From: Bacteriovoracales bacterium
GTDB lineage: Bacteria; Bdellovibrionota; Bacteriovoracia; Bacteriovoracales; Bacteriovoracaceae
DNA: 64,000 nt
Assembly: GCA_030149295.1 (NCBI GenBank)
Contig: JASBRV010000102.1
Location: 62,001-126,000 of the forward strand
Direction of reading: 5' to 3'
This document shows positions 25,527 to 33,366 of the stretch, one piece after another. The notes below the pieces were generated by a model. The model was not told the DNA's origin, searched no databases, and worked only from the letters and a program-made list of their open reading frames with translations. Position 1 is the first letter of the stretch; every line of letters starts with the position of its first letter. Both the position numbers and the translations under genes were made by a program.

Positions 25527-26711
25527 CTACTGTGAACGAGCGACATATCCCTTTTGAACCTTCTCTTTACTGTGAAGCTTAACGACCTTCAAAATCGCTT
25601 TTTCTAGGCCTACTTCATGGGCGATAGCACTTGCGATAAGCTCATTGCCTCCAAAATAATCTGTTTTAAAAACATCAAAGACCATTCCTTTTTCGACATC
25701 CTGAGTGAGACCTTGATCAATCTGCACGTATCTTCCACGAGGACTCACCTTTAGTACCGTCCCTTCGATACGATATTCTTTAAATTTCTCTTTCTTGATC
25801 TGGGTAACTGTCTTCCCCCTAGTGGCCCTGGAAAGAGAAAGAACCACTTGATTGCCTTTATCCGTGCTCACACCACTGATTCGAGAAGAGACTTCAGCTC
25901 CAATTCGCCAAGAACCAAAGGAATAATAGAGACCTGCTTTAGGCTGGAGCCATGCTCTATTAATTGAGTTAAAGAGTGCCGTGGGTGCTCGTCCTTGAAT
26001 AACTTTATCATTGGGATTATCTGTAAAGGCATCACCATTTAGAGAATAAACACCATCAGCACCTAGGCTTAGATGCCACTTTTCCCACAACCAAGTGGTA
26101 TCTGCTGACCAGACAATTTCTGCTGATAAATCATTAGGAGGCTGATGATAAAAAACACTGCCATTTAAATAAAGATCTTTATCCCACAAGTAGCTGGCAT
26201 TAACGCCCACCTGATAACGAGAGCCACTATCTCCTAAAACAACTTCTTCATTAGGAACTACGCTAGAAGTCTCATATTCTGTATTGGTATAGATAGTACC
26301 ACCAAACTGAGCATCTAAATTGTAGCGAAAACGCCCCTTATCTTTCATGGCATAGAGAAAACCCAAATGATAACTCTCCACACCAGATTCCGTTACAGAG
26401 AAATCCTGACCACCGCTGGAGTATTCAGTCGAGATTTGACGAAAGCGTCCACCACCATAGGCGCTTAGGTTCTTATTAAAGCCGTATATTAATTGGGCAT
26501 TGGTATCAATCATCATGAAGGAATCACCCTCATTCAATTGGACTTCTTGGCCATCCGTATTAAAACGGCTACTGGTTTGCCATAGAGAAACGTCAAGATT
26601 GATTTCATAGGTATCGTCATCAAGGGTATGGCCTGCTGGACGATATAAGGGGGCACCAAAGGAGTTGAAAATGACACTCGAGATGAGAGAGAAAAAGAAT
26701 CCTTTCAACAA
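25527..26711 (-). CDS. Outer-membrane beta-barrel protein with a C-terminal FlgT-C-like domain
   Basis: The product has 394 residues. A TTG start has AGGAG five bases upstream. A signal peptide (cleavage near Phe-Gly-Ala) is followed by about 270 residues of amphipathic strands typical of a barrel (for example NLSAYGGGRFRQIS, YNLDAQFGGTIYTNT). The last about 80 residues form a small beta domain, EGTVLKVSPRGRYVQIDQG then EKGMVFDVF, similar in pattern to FlgT-C/SH3-like modules found in envelope proteins. Function unknown. It follows the 2H-like gene after 26 bases and may share its transcript. Confidence 0.7.
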   Translation of the reverse strand: MLKGFFFSLISSVIFNSFGAPLYRPAGHTLDDDTYEINLDVSLWQTSSRFNTDGQEVQLNEGDSFMMIDTNAQLIYGFNKNLSAYGGGRFRQISTEYSSGGQDFSVTESGVESYHLGFLYAMKDKGRFRYNLDAQFGGTIYTNTEYETSSVVPNEEVVLGDSGSRYQVGVNASYLWDKDLYLNGSVFYHQPPNDLSAEIVWSADTTWLWEKWHLSLGADGVYSLNGDAFTDNPNDKVIQGRAPTALFNSINRAWLQPKAGLYYSFGSWRIGAEVSSRISGVSTDKGNQVVLSLSRATRGKTVTQIKKEKFKEYRIEGTVLKVSPRGRYVQIDQGLTQDVEKGMVFDVFKTDYFGGNELIASAIAHEVGLEKAILKVVKLHSKEKVQKGYVARSQ

Positions 26712-26737
26712 AATTGCTCCTAATTAAAAGTTAACTC

Positions 26738-27391
26738 TTATAGGTTAACAGGAGTCTTTGCTAAAGAGAAAGCTCTCTTTTCTTCAATCGATTCTACATC
26801 GTTATTTTTCCCGTGAGGAAAAGTATGAAGAATCTTTCTGGGGATCCACATTCCCGGCATTTTCTCAAAGAGCGTAATATTTTGAGCTTGTAGCTGAAAG
26901 GGGCTTGTGAAGTTTTGCTGGGCCTTATCAACTGCTAGACTCATAAGATTCATATCAGTAAACCTTCCAATAGGAAGAAAGGTTTGAAGATCATTAAAAT
27001 GACTTTTTCCAAGATTTTTATGGCGATTAAAGACACCTCCTGCCTGTTTAATGCTTTCTTTTAAACTCTCTTGCGCATGAAAGATGTCAACGGGAATCGT
27101 CGGCTTTAAAAACAGAACACCTTTTCTCCCACCTAGAAAGTCGAAGCCATTAAAATGGACATCGCAATTTTGCTCGTGTCCTGCTAAATGCGTGTCCATA
27201 TCATCCGAGAGTTCTTCAACGAACTCTTGAAGATCATAGAAGCTCATCCCTTCAACTTTAAAAGGAGGCATTAAGGTCATCTGCAGAAGGTCAGAGCGAC
27301 TGTATTTTTCATCAAATTTTTGGCGAAATTTATCAATAGTTTGATAGAGAAGCTGGCTTTGACGAAAGGTCATTCCGATAAAGAGTTGCAT
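26738..27391 (-). CDS. 2H phosphoesterase-like protein lacking both catalytic histidines
   Basis: The 217-residue protein has the size and fold pattern of LigT/2'-5' RNA ligase proteins: an N-terminal FIGMTF strand, LLQMTLMPPFKV where His-x-Thr-Leu is expected, LKPTIPV, and FLPIGRF where the second His-x-Thr is expected. Position 37 is Gln and position 138 is Phe in place of the two histidines, so hydrolase or ligase activity is unlikely. A binding role for RNA or a cyclic phosphate remains possible. AAGGAG precedes the ATG. A 15-base palindrome lies in its upstream region. Confidence 0.6.
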   Translation of the reverse strand: MQLFIGMTFRQSQLLYQTIDKFRQKFDEKYSRSDLLQMTLMPPFKVEGMSFYDLQEFVEELSDDMDTHLAGHEQNCDVHFNGFDFLGGRKGVLFLKPTIPVDIFHAQESLKESIKQAGGVFNRHKNLGKSHFNDLQTFLPIGRFTDMNLMSLAVDKAQQNFTSPFQLQAQNITLFEKMPGMWIPRKILHTFPHGKNNDVESIEEKRAFSLAKTPVNL

Positions 27392-27424
27392 GGTGAAACT
27401 CCTTGGCTAAGGCCGAAGCATCAT

Positions 27425-27439
27425 TCATTCATTGAATGA
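27425..27439. promoter_or_regulatory. Perfect 15-base palindrome upstream of the 2H-like gene
   Basis: TCATTCA-T-TGAATGA is a perfect palindrome centred 41 bases before the minus-strand ATG at 27391, between that ATG and a TTGTCA (about 27482-27477) that may be a -35. It would suit an operator near the start site. The 177-base spacer up to 27568 has no other clear element. Confidence 0.4.
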
Positions 27440-27568
27440 GGCTCATTTAAAAGCTTAGGCCGATTAGAAATTTTTGACAAGGATTATCCACATTAGATAG
27501 TAAGAACCCTTTAAATAGATTGTAAAAATAGTACCTTAGACAAACCTGTCTTTTTTACCCGGAATTAT

Positions 27569-28816
27569 TTACGCTGCTTTTTCCCCCTCATTCCCTTCAT
27601 AATTGAAACTATGAAAATGAGGTAGAAGAACCTGACTTATCCAAACTCCATCTTGGATCTGAAACTCAAAGGTACCTCCGAGAGAACGACTAAGGCTATC
27701 AATGGCCTCTAAACCAGTACTGGCCACCATTGCCCCAGCATTTTGACCGTTAGCGATCCGTCCACCTAGAATTTTTCCCAATTCATAATTTTTCCGAGGG
27801 GCTTGATTGAGCTCGTTTTTCACAACCAAGGAGTAGTGGTTTTTATCTAAAGAGTGGATAACTTCAATTCTGTGAGAATTCGCTTCAACAGCATTTTTTA
27901 GAAGATTAGTATAAATTCTCAGAAGAGGACTTTTAGGAAAATGAAGCTTCTTTAAAAGAGAAGTCCCTCCCTCCGTTTGCAAGTCTCCCCCATAATTAAT
28001 AAAGATCTCAATATTATAGGAGGTCTTAAAAAAGTGAGCCTGTCTTTTCATTTGTGCCAAAAGCTCATCAAGCCCGTGGTCACTATTTCTTATTAAATTC
28101 TTATGACCCATTTCAAAGTGGTTTTGAAGAAGACTTTGCCAAGAGTGAATCTCTCCCAAAACATCCTCGACCTCTTTCACCCCTAAGCCCTTGTTCTTAA
28201 GTAGCCTTCCCTTTAGAAACAGAATCAGGCCGTGAGTATGATTGATAGCATCATGAAAAAAATATCTCTCTTTTAGGGAGCTACTCTCCTTCCTTTCGTC
28301 TATGCTCGCCAGAAAAAAAAGGCCGAGCTGCCACAAGAAGAAACTGGTGTATACCCAACTCAAATCAAGCTTTGGCTCCATCAATAGATTTAAACTAATG
28401 AGTGGAATGGGAAGACTACAAAATACTATAAAGATTACTCCGTAAGCCTTCACTCGCTTTTCGTCTGTCGATAAGAAACTGTGGGAGTTAATGGCATAAA
28501 GTGCAGAGACAATAGGTAAAGATGCCATCAGAACTAATTCATTCAATTGAAATTCAAAACACATCCCTAACAAAAGACAATATTGGAAGAGAAAGAAGCT
28601 AATAAGATCTTGCGAGAGAACAACCTGGCTTTGCCAAGGCCTAGAAGAAATAGCGAAATATATTGAAATGGTCACGAAGCTACAAGTAAAAGGAAATAAA
28701 AGAGGCAAAGACTCAAATTCGAAATGAGTAAGGAGACCTACAACCAAAATTGCAGCCGCCCCTAAGCAAAAAGAAAAATAGTAACTCAGAGCACGGTTTT
28801 TAAAAATTTCGACCAA
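27569..28816 (-). CDS. Membrane sensor histidine kinase
   Basis: I place the start at TTG 28816, behind GAGGGAGG. An ATG at 28873 would overlap eno by 32 bases without a ribosome site. The 415-residue product has about six hydrophobic helices (residues 10-175), a phospho-acceptor block ERYFFHDAINHTHGL with His188, an ATPase N-box LLKNAVEAN (Asn308) and a G-box with STGLEAIDSLSRSLGG near 368. The usual Asp-x-Gly of the G1 box is not visible (VVKNEL is found), which is a real deviation. No receiver gene is adjacent. It follows eno by 25 bases. Confidence 0.8.
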   Translation of the reverse strand: MVEIFKNRALSYYFSFCLGAAAILVVGLLTHFEFESLPLLFPFTCSFVTISIYFAISSRPWQSQVVLSQDLISFFLFQYCLLLGMCFEFQLNELVLMASLPIVSALYAINSHSFLSTDEKRVKAYGVIFIVFCSLPIPLISLNLLMEPKLDLSWVYTSFFLWQLGLFFLASIDERKESSSLKERYFFHDAINHTHGLILFLKGRLLKNKGLGVKEVEDVLGEIHSWQSLLQNHFEMGHKNLIRNSDHGLDELLAQMKRQAHFFKTSYNIEIFINYGGDLQTEGGTSLLKKLHFPKSPLLRIYTNLLKNAVEANSHRIEVIHSLDKNHYSLVVKNELNQAPRKNYELGKILGGRIANGQNAGAMVASTGLEAIDSLSRSLGGTFEFQIQDGVWISQVLLPHFHSFNYEGNEGEKAA

Positions 28817-28841
28817 AGGTCCTCCCTCTAAGGAGAAAACC

Positions 28842-30122
28842 TTAACGAACGGGTTCGAAAATGGCCTTCTCACCTAGCGCCTCTTCGATACGAAGAAGCT
28901 GATTATATTTTTCCATACGGTCTGAGCGTGATGCGGAACCTGTCTTAATATGTCCAGCTCCACAGGCGACAGCAAGGTCAGCTATAAAGGCATCCCCAGT
29001 CTCTCCGGAGCGATGACTGATAATCGCCTTAAAGTCATTTTTAAAGGCAAGATCAAGGGTTTCAAAGGTTTCCGTCAAACTTCCAATTTGATTAACTTTT
29101 ACCAAAATGGAGTTTGCTTGCTTCTCCTCGATGCCTTTTTGCAGGATTTTTTTATTTGTTACAAAAAGATCATCGCCAACTAAGAGCACCTTTTCACCGA
29201 GCCTTCCAGTCAACTTAATCCAGCCAGAAAAATCATCTTCCGCTAAACCGTCTTCAATAGAATAAATCGGATATTTTTCACAAAGGCTTGAATAATATTC
29301 AACCATTTCTTCACTAGTTAAATTGCGTCCCTGCATGGCATAGACACCATTTTCATAGAACTCAGAACTGGCTGAATCAAGACTCAAAGAAATATCTTCA
29401 CCCGGGCGATATCCTGCTTTCTCCATGGCCGACAAAATCGATTCAATAGCGTCCTCATGGGAATTCAAGTTGGGGGCAAAGCCCCCTTCATCTCCAACAT
29501 TGGTGCTATGGCCAGCGTCGCTGAGAACCTTTTTCAAGTGATGAAAAATTTCCACTCCCGCACGAAAGTTCTCGCTAAAAGATTTTTTCATATGAGGCAC
29601 AATCATGAATTCTTGAATATCGAGGTTATTGCTAGCATGGGCACCACCATTAATGATATTCATCAAAGGAGCTGGTAAGCGCAATTTGCCAGTAGCACTA
29701 GGAATACTTAACCTATTGGCCATGTGTCCATAGAGACTATCTTTATTGGATAGCGCTGCCGCACGACAAGAAGCCATAGAAACGGCAAGAATAGCATTTG
29801 CGCCAAAATTTTCTTTATTTTCAGAACCATCTGCATCAAGCATTTTACGATCAATTTGGGTTTGATCATTAGGGTCTAAACCTTTGAGAAGCGGAGCAAT
29901 CGTTTTATTGATATGAGAGACGGCCTTTGTTACGCCCTTTCCCATATAAATATTTTTATCACCATCTCTTAACTCTAAAGCCTCTCTCTTTCCTGTTGAG
30001 GCGCCTGAAGGCACGGAAGCCCGGCCCATCACTCCACTTTCTAAAAAAACATCCGCTTCGACGGTAGGATTACCTCGTGAATCAAGTATTTGGCGCGCGT
30101 GAATGGATTGAATTTTAGACAT
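28842..30122 (-). CDS. eno: Enolase
   Basis: The 426-residue glycolytic enzyme interconverts 2-phosphoglycerate and phosphoenolpyruvate. Motifs are complete: [14 protein letters not shown] at the N-terminus, [28 protein letters not shown] near 205, [11 protein letters not shown] near 290 (metal Glu-Asp), [21 protein letters not shown] (catalytic Lys) and [10 protein letters not shown] near 370. The length is normal. The gene lies 67 bases after murI and may be co-transcribed with it and with the kinase downstream. Confidence 0.98.
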   Translation of the reverse strand: MSKIQSIHARQILDSRGNPTVEADVFLESGVMGRASVPSGASTGKREALELRDGDKNIYMGKGVTKAVSHINKTIAPLLKGLDPNDQTQIDRKMLDADGSENKENFGANAILAVSMASCRAAALSNKDSLYGHMANRLSIPSATGKLRLPAPLMNIINGGAHASNNLDIQEFMIVPHMKKSFSENFRAGVEIFHHLKKVLSDAGHSTNVGDEGGFAPNLNSHEDAIESILSAMEKAGYRPGEDISLSLDSASSEFYENGVYAMQGRNLTSEEMVEYYSSLCEKYPIYSIEDGLAEDDFSGWIKLTGRLGEKVLLVGDDLFVTNKKILQKGIEEKQANSILVKVNQIGSLTETFETLDLAFKNDFKAIISHRSGETGDAFIADLAVACGAGHIKTGSASRSDRMEKYNQLLRIEEALGEKAIFEPVR

Positions 30123-30189
30123 GTGACTTTCTCCTCAATTGAAATTTGCCTTATTATAAGGAGGCTTTTTCACTGTGACAGGCCTTAAG

Positions 30190-30957
30190 TTAAAAGAAAT
30201 CCTCCAACAATGCTTTGCGCCAGCTACCTTCCAATGTATTCCAGTAATCAAAATCTTGCCGAGATATAACAGGACTTACGGTAGGTTTTTCTAATAAAAG
30301 ACGAAAGATATGTTCAACAACTTGGGGAGTTGGTGAAATGCATCTCGTATTAAGGACTTTTTCCAATTGAATTGAAATAAGAGGATAATGAGTGCACCCC
30401 AAAATTGTCTCCTGCCAGTTAAGAGGGAGATCATTACGGAACAATTCCTTAAGCTGATCAACTAAAAGGTCCTCATCTTTATGAGTGAGAAAATCTTCCA
30501 CTAGGGGAGCCAACTCTTCTAGGGCGAGAACTGAAACAAGATCGTTGGGATCTTTTTCTTCTTTAAGACGTTTAAAGCGATCAGAGTTAAGGGTATTTGG
30601 AGTAACAAGGGCCCCAACCCCTCCCCTTTGGAGATGTTCTAGCGGAGCTTTATTTATATAATTAAGATAGGGTTCCACTCCAACAAAGGGCACAGAAAAA
30701 TCTTTCCTTAAATCATCAATCGCATGGGCCGTCGCCGTATTACAAGCGACTGCTATCAGATCACAGGGACCTTTTTTTAGAAGTTCTTGGCAAAGAAAAT
30801 GAGACCTTTCTTTTATTTGAGGAATAGACATTTTTCCGTAGGGATGGAATTTAAGATCTGCGATATAAAGAAGATCAAACTCACTTGTTTTACGCAGGGT
30901 GCGAAGAAGATCAAGTCCTCCATGGCCACTGTCAAAAAGTCCAATTGTTTTTCCCAT
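30190..30957 (-). CDS. murI: Glutamate racemase
   Basis: The 255-residue enzyme makes D-glutamate for peptidoglycan. Catalytic cysteines are Cys72 in AVACNTATAHA and Cys188 in ILGCTHYPL. The N-terminal FDSGHGGLDLL (Asp9, Ser10) and the Pro-Tyr-Gly motif at 39-41 complete the active site. The ATG has no Shine-Dalgarno. Instead a TATAGT lies exactly six bases before it, so the transcript may be leaderless. Confidence 0.95.
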   Translation of the reverse strand: MGKTIGLFDSGHGGLDLLRTLRKTSEFDLLYIADLKFHPYGKMSIPQIKERSHFLCQELLKKGPCDLIAVACNTATAHAIDDLRKDFSVPFVGVEPYLNYINKAPLEHLQRGGVGALVTPNTLNSDRFKRLKEEKDPNDLVSVLALEELAPLVEDFLTHKDEDLLVDQLKELFRNDLPLNWQETILGCTHYPLISIQLEKVLNTRCISPTPQVVEHIFRLLLEKPTVSPVISRQDFDYWNTLEGSWRKALLEDFF

Positions 30958-30963
30958 AAGATG

Positions 30964-30992
30964 ACTATAATGTATCCACCATTGGTGGTAAA
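30964..30992 (-). promoter_or_regulatory. Predicted murI promoter producing a leaderless message
   Basis: On the minus strand TTTACC (30992-30987), a 17-base spacer and TATAGT (30969-30964) precede the ATG at 30957 by six bases, so transcription should start at or next to the A of ATG. The palindrome CCACC-ATT-GGTGG (30976-30988) occupies the spacer and could bind a repressor. Confidence 0.55.
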
Positions 30993-31040
30993 GAAACCCG
31001 TAGTAAGTCGTTTACGGTGCTAGACCACTAAGGAGAATAA

Positions 31041-31463
31041 ATGCGATTAAAACTCCCCGTTCCTGAAAAAAAACCACTTTTCAGCACCCCTTATACTTTG
31101 GGTCTTCAAGACATGAATTACGGCAATCATTTGGGTAACGACAAGGTTTTAACTCTGGCCCATGAGGCCCGCTTAAGATTTTTTAAAAATCTAGGATACG
31201 ATGAACTTAACTTCTTTGGCAGCGCACTCATTCAAGCCAATTCACAAATTCAATATTGTGCTCAAGGCTTTTTTGGTGATCAACTTCTTATAAACCTGTG
31301 GATCATTGAGAAAAACGCCTATGGTTTTGACCTTTTTACTCATATCAAAAGAGAAGAAACTGAACTGGCTCGAGTCCATACCTCGCTTGTCTTTTTTGAT
31401 TACGAAAAAAATAAAATCGCTAAATGCCCAACAAAGTTTTTAGATTACGTGGAGGCCATGTGA
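31041..31463 (+). CDS. Hotdog-fold acyl-CoA thioesterase (4HBT/YbgC-like)
   Basis: A 140-residue protein with AAGGAG upstream. LGLQDMNYGNHLGNDKVL near residue 20 matches the 4HBT catalytic segment (Asp-x-Asn-x-x-x-His variants), followed by the long hotdog helix with HEARLRFF. The remaining strands carry a conserved-type QANSQIQYCAQGFFGD. Thioesterases of this type hydrolyse acyl-CoAs. Since the menaquinone pathway needs a DHNA-CoA thioesterase, this is one candidate, but there is no direct evidence. Its stop overlaps the next start by four bases. Confidence 0.82.
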   Translation: MRLKLPVPEKKPLFSTPYTLGLQDMNYGNHLGNDKVLTLAHEARLRFFKNLGYDELNFFGSALIQANSQIQYCAQGFFGDQLLINLWIIEKNAYGFDLFTHIKREETELARVHTSLVFFDYEKNKIAKCPTKFLDYVEAM

Positions 31464-32182
31464 TTTTTTCAAAAAAACCCAGTCCAAAAAAACTTGAAGA
31501 TTTTTTTTCGTATTGGAAGGAAACAGATCCACAATGGATTGTTATGCAATTTAATCAATATGCACTCAAAGACTGCTATGAAAGTTACTCCATGGAATTT
31601 CATGGTAGTTCGTTTTCTCAGATTAAATTGGGAAAGAAAAAAAATGATGAACTCTTTATTGAGGTATGGAAAGGATCAAAAAATACAACTCAAGGAACTC
31701 TCCCCTATACAGAGAAGGTAGCAGACACCATCAATGCCAATATACACCATTGCTTCTTAACGATAAGAGACCAATTGATAGACCGGGCCAATACCCCTCC
31801 CAAAGAAAGCATTCTCAACCCAAGAGAGCAAGAGGGACATGAATGGATAAGGGTCTCCGTAGACCTACTCAAAAAGGCCCTCAATGAAGTCTCACAAGCA
31901 AGACAAGCAAAGGGACCAGAAGTTTCACAAGGTTTAATTTTTAGCGGCATTCACCCCAACACTAAACGCTTTACTTTTAGATTGAGAATTTTCAATCTCG
32001 ACTTCGAAATTACCGAAGACGAGGTTGGTTGCTTTAGAACCCTAATTTACAATAAGAAAAGTAATGAAGATTTTAAAGGCTTAGAACCATCACTTACGAT
32101 GGTTTTTAGTGAGCATAAACAAAACATCGCTAATCAAATGATTCAGCTGTTACCTGAAATCGCCAAAACAATAATTTTTTAA
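31460..32182 (+). CDS. Cytosolic protein of unknown function
   Basis: The start is GTG at 31460 (overlap GTGA with the thioesterase stop) behind GGAGG. An ATG at 31424 would overlap the thioesterase by 40 bases. The 240-residue protein is hydrophilic, with no signal peptide and no membrane helix. A strand-rich N-terminal half (QIKLGKKKNDELFIEVWK) is followed by helices and then paired strands near FTFRLRIFNLDFEITEDEVG. I recognise no domain. It is translationally coupled to the thioesterase. Confidence 0.75.
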   Translation: MIFSKKPSPKKLEDFFSYWKETDPQWIVMQFNQYALKDCYESYSMEFHGSSFSQIKLGKKKNDELFIEVWKGSKNTTQGTLPYTEKVADTINANIHHCFLTIRDQLIDRANTPPKESILNPREQEGHEWIRVSVDLLKKALNEVSQARQAKGPEVSQGLIFSGIHPNTKRFTFRLRIFNLDFEITEDEVGCFRTLIYNKKSNEDFKGLEPSLTMVFSEHKQNIANQMIQLLPEIAKTIIF

Positions 32183-32203
32183 GGACTTTTACCTAATAAG
32201 CTT

Positions 32204-32209
32204 TATAAT
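32204..32209 (+). promoter_or_regulatory. Perfect -10 box six bases before a start codon
   Basis: TATAAT ends six bases before the ATG at 32216, which has no Shine-Dalgarno. This predicts transcription starting at the ATG, so a leaderless message. No convincing -35 box is seen 16-18 bases upstream. Confidence 0.5.
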
Positions 32210-32215
32210 GGCCTT

Positions 32216-32626
32216 ATGATTAATAAGGCCGTTTTGATCGTTGATGATGACATTGATATTCTCAATATCTTCAAACATTTTTTAAAAGGTGAGGTTCAAG
32301 AAATTGATACTCTTAACGACCCTCGTAAAGTCTTAAATGCCCTCAACTACAAACAATATGACTTAGTTATTACCGATATTCTCATGCCAGGAATAAATGG
32401 AATAGAATTGACTAAAATGATAAGAAAGAAATATCCAAATCTAAAAATTGTTGTTTGCTCTGAGGGTGGAGAAACGGATGCAAAAGAAATTGTCGCTTCT
32501 ATCGTCCTCAATAAGGCTATCGAATTTGGTGCACTCTACGCCTTAAAAAAACCTTTTAATAAAACAGAGGTTCTTGACGCCATTATCCCCATCCTTGAAG
32601 GTGACTTGCCTCCTCAAGTGAACTAA
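32216..32626 (+). CDS. CheY-like single-domain response regulator
   Basis: The 136-residue receiver has the acidic triad region VDDD (residues 9-12), phospho-acceptor Asp54 in ITDILMPG, switch Ser82 and Lys112 in LKKPF, so it should be phosphorylatable. Between strand 4 and helix 4 there is a somewhat longer loop (EGGETDAKEIVASIVLNKAIEFGALYAL). There is no output domain. It ends four bases into the convergent cNMP-binding gene next to the hybrid kinase and may receive phosphate from it. Confidence 0.9.
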   Translation: MINKAVLIVDDDIDILNIFKHFLKGEVQEIDTLNDPRKVLNALNYKQYDLVITDILMPGINGIELTKMIRKKYPNLKIVVCSEGGETDAKEIVASIVLNKAIEFGALYALKKPFNKTEVLDAIIPILEGDLPPQVN

Positions 32627-33366
32627 ACTTTCTTAACCCTTTTGATCAACGTCTCAAGAACACGAGAAAACCAGAAAGGCTGAGACTTTAAATATTCGCG
32701 AAAGCCTTCAACCTTAAAAGAAATAACCTCGCTATCTAATTCAGCTTTTACACTCGCCGAACGAGTGGTTTCAAGAACGAGGGCCATTTCCCCTACAACC
32801 TCATCTTCATTAACTTCTCCCAAGATAAAAAGGTCACCATCATTTTCTTTATAAACGCTAAGCTTGCCCTTTTTTAAAATATACAGCTCTTCAGCGAGAT
32901 CACCTTCGCGAAAAAGAACATCCCCCTTTTTTAGAATTGCTGATTGAAAACTAATGGCACTTGCCTGTGCCATAGCACCCTGAACTGTGTTTCGAAAAGT
33001 ATCTTGTCTAATAGGCTTTGGTATAAACTGACATCCTTTATTATCTAAAAAAGAAAAATGTTCTTCAACAAAGGCCCGGGGACCTAAGGCAATTATTTGA
33101 CTGTTTTTAAAAAGAGGTTGTTTCCTCAGATTTTCAACAAAATCAATAAACTCTTTGCCATCTTTATTGATTTCTAAAATAAGAAGGTGAGGTTTAGTTC
33201 TTTCCATCTCTTCTTTCAATTCTTTCCATGAATCAAAAGCAATGACCTCAAACTCAGGATAGTCCTCAACTAAAAGATTTCCCCATTTTTTTAAAGTCTC
33301 AATATTTTCATCTAAAAAGAAAATGGACCTTTTATTTTGATCAACATAGGTGAGATCATTTTTCAA
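32623..33366 (-). CDS. Pseudo-receiver plus cyclic-nucleotide-binding domain protein
   Basis: The product has 247 residues. TTG start six bases after AGGAGA. Residues 12-130 form a receiver fold in which the phospho-acceptor Asp is Glu65 (LLILEINKDG), while Lys117 of the Lys-Pro motif remains. Residues 140-235 are a CRP-type cyclic-nucleotide-binding domain with the phosphate cassette GEMALVLETTRSASV (Glu193, Arg202, Ser203). There is no DNA-binding helix-turn-helix after it. The Glu may lock the receiver in an active-like state. It overlaps the upstream hybrid kinase gene by 11 bases, so the two are probably made together. Confidence 0.85.
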   Translation of the reverse strand: MKNDLTYVDQNKRSIFFLDENIETLKKWGNLLVEDYPEFEVIAFDSWKELKEEMERTKPHLLILEINKDGKEFIDFVENLRKQPLFKNSQIIALGPRAFVEEHFSFLDNKGCQFIPKPIRQDTFRNTVQGAMAQASAISFQSAILKKGDVLFREGDLAEELYILKKGKLSVYKENDGDLFILGEVNEDEVVGEMALVLETTRSASVKAELDSEVISFKVEGFREYLKSQPFWFSRVLETLIKRVKKV

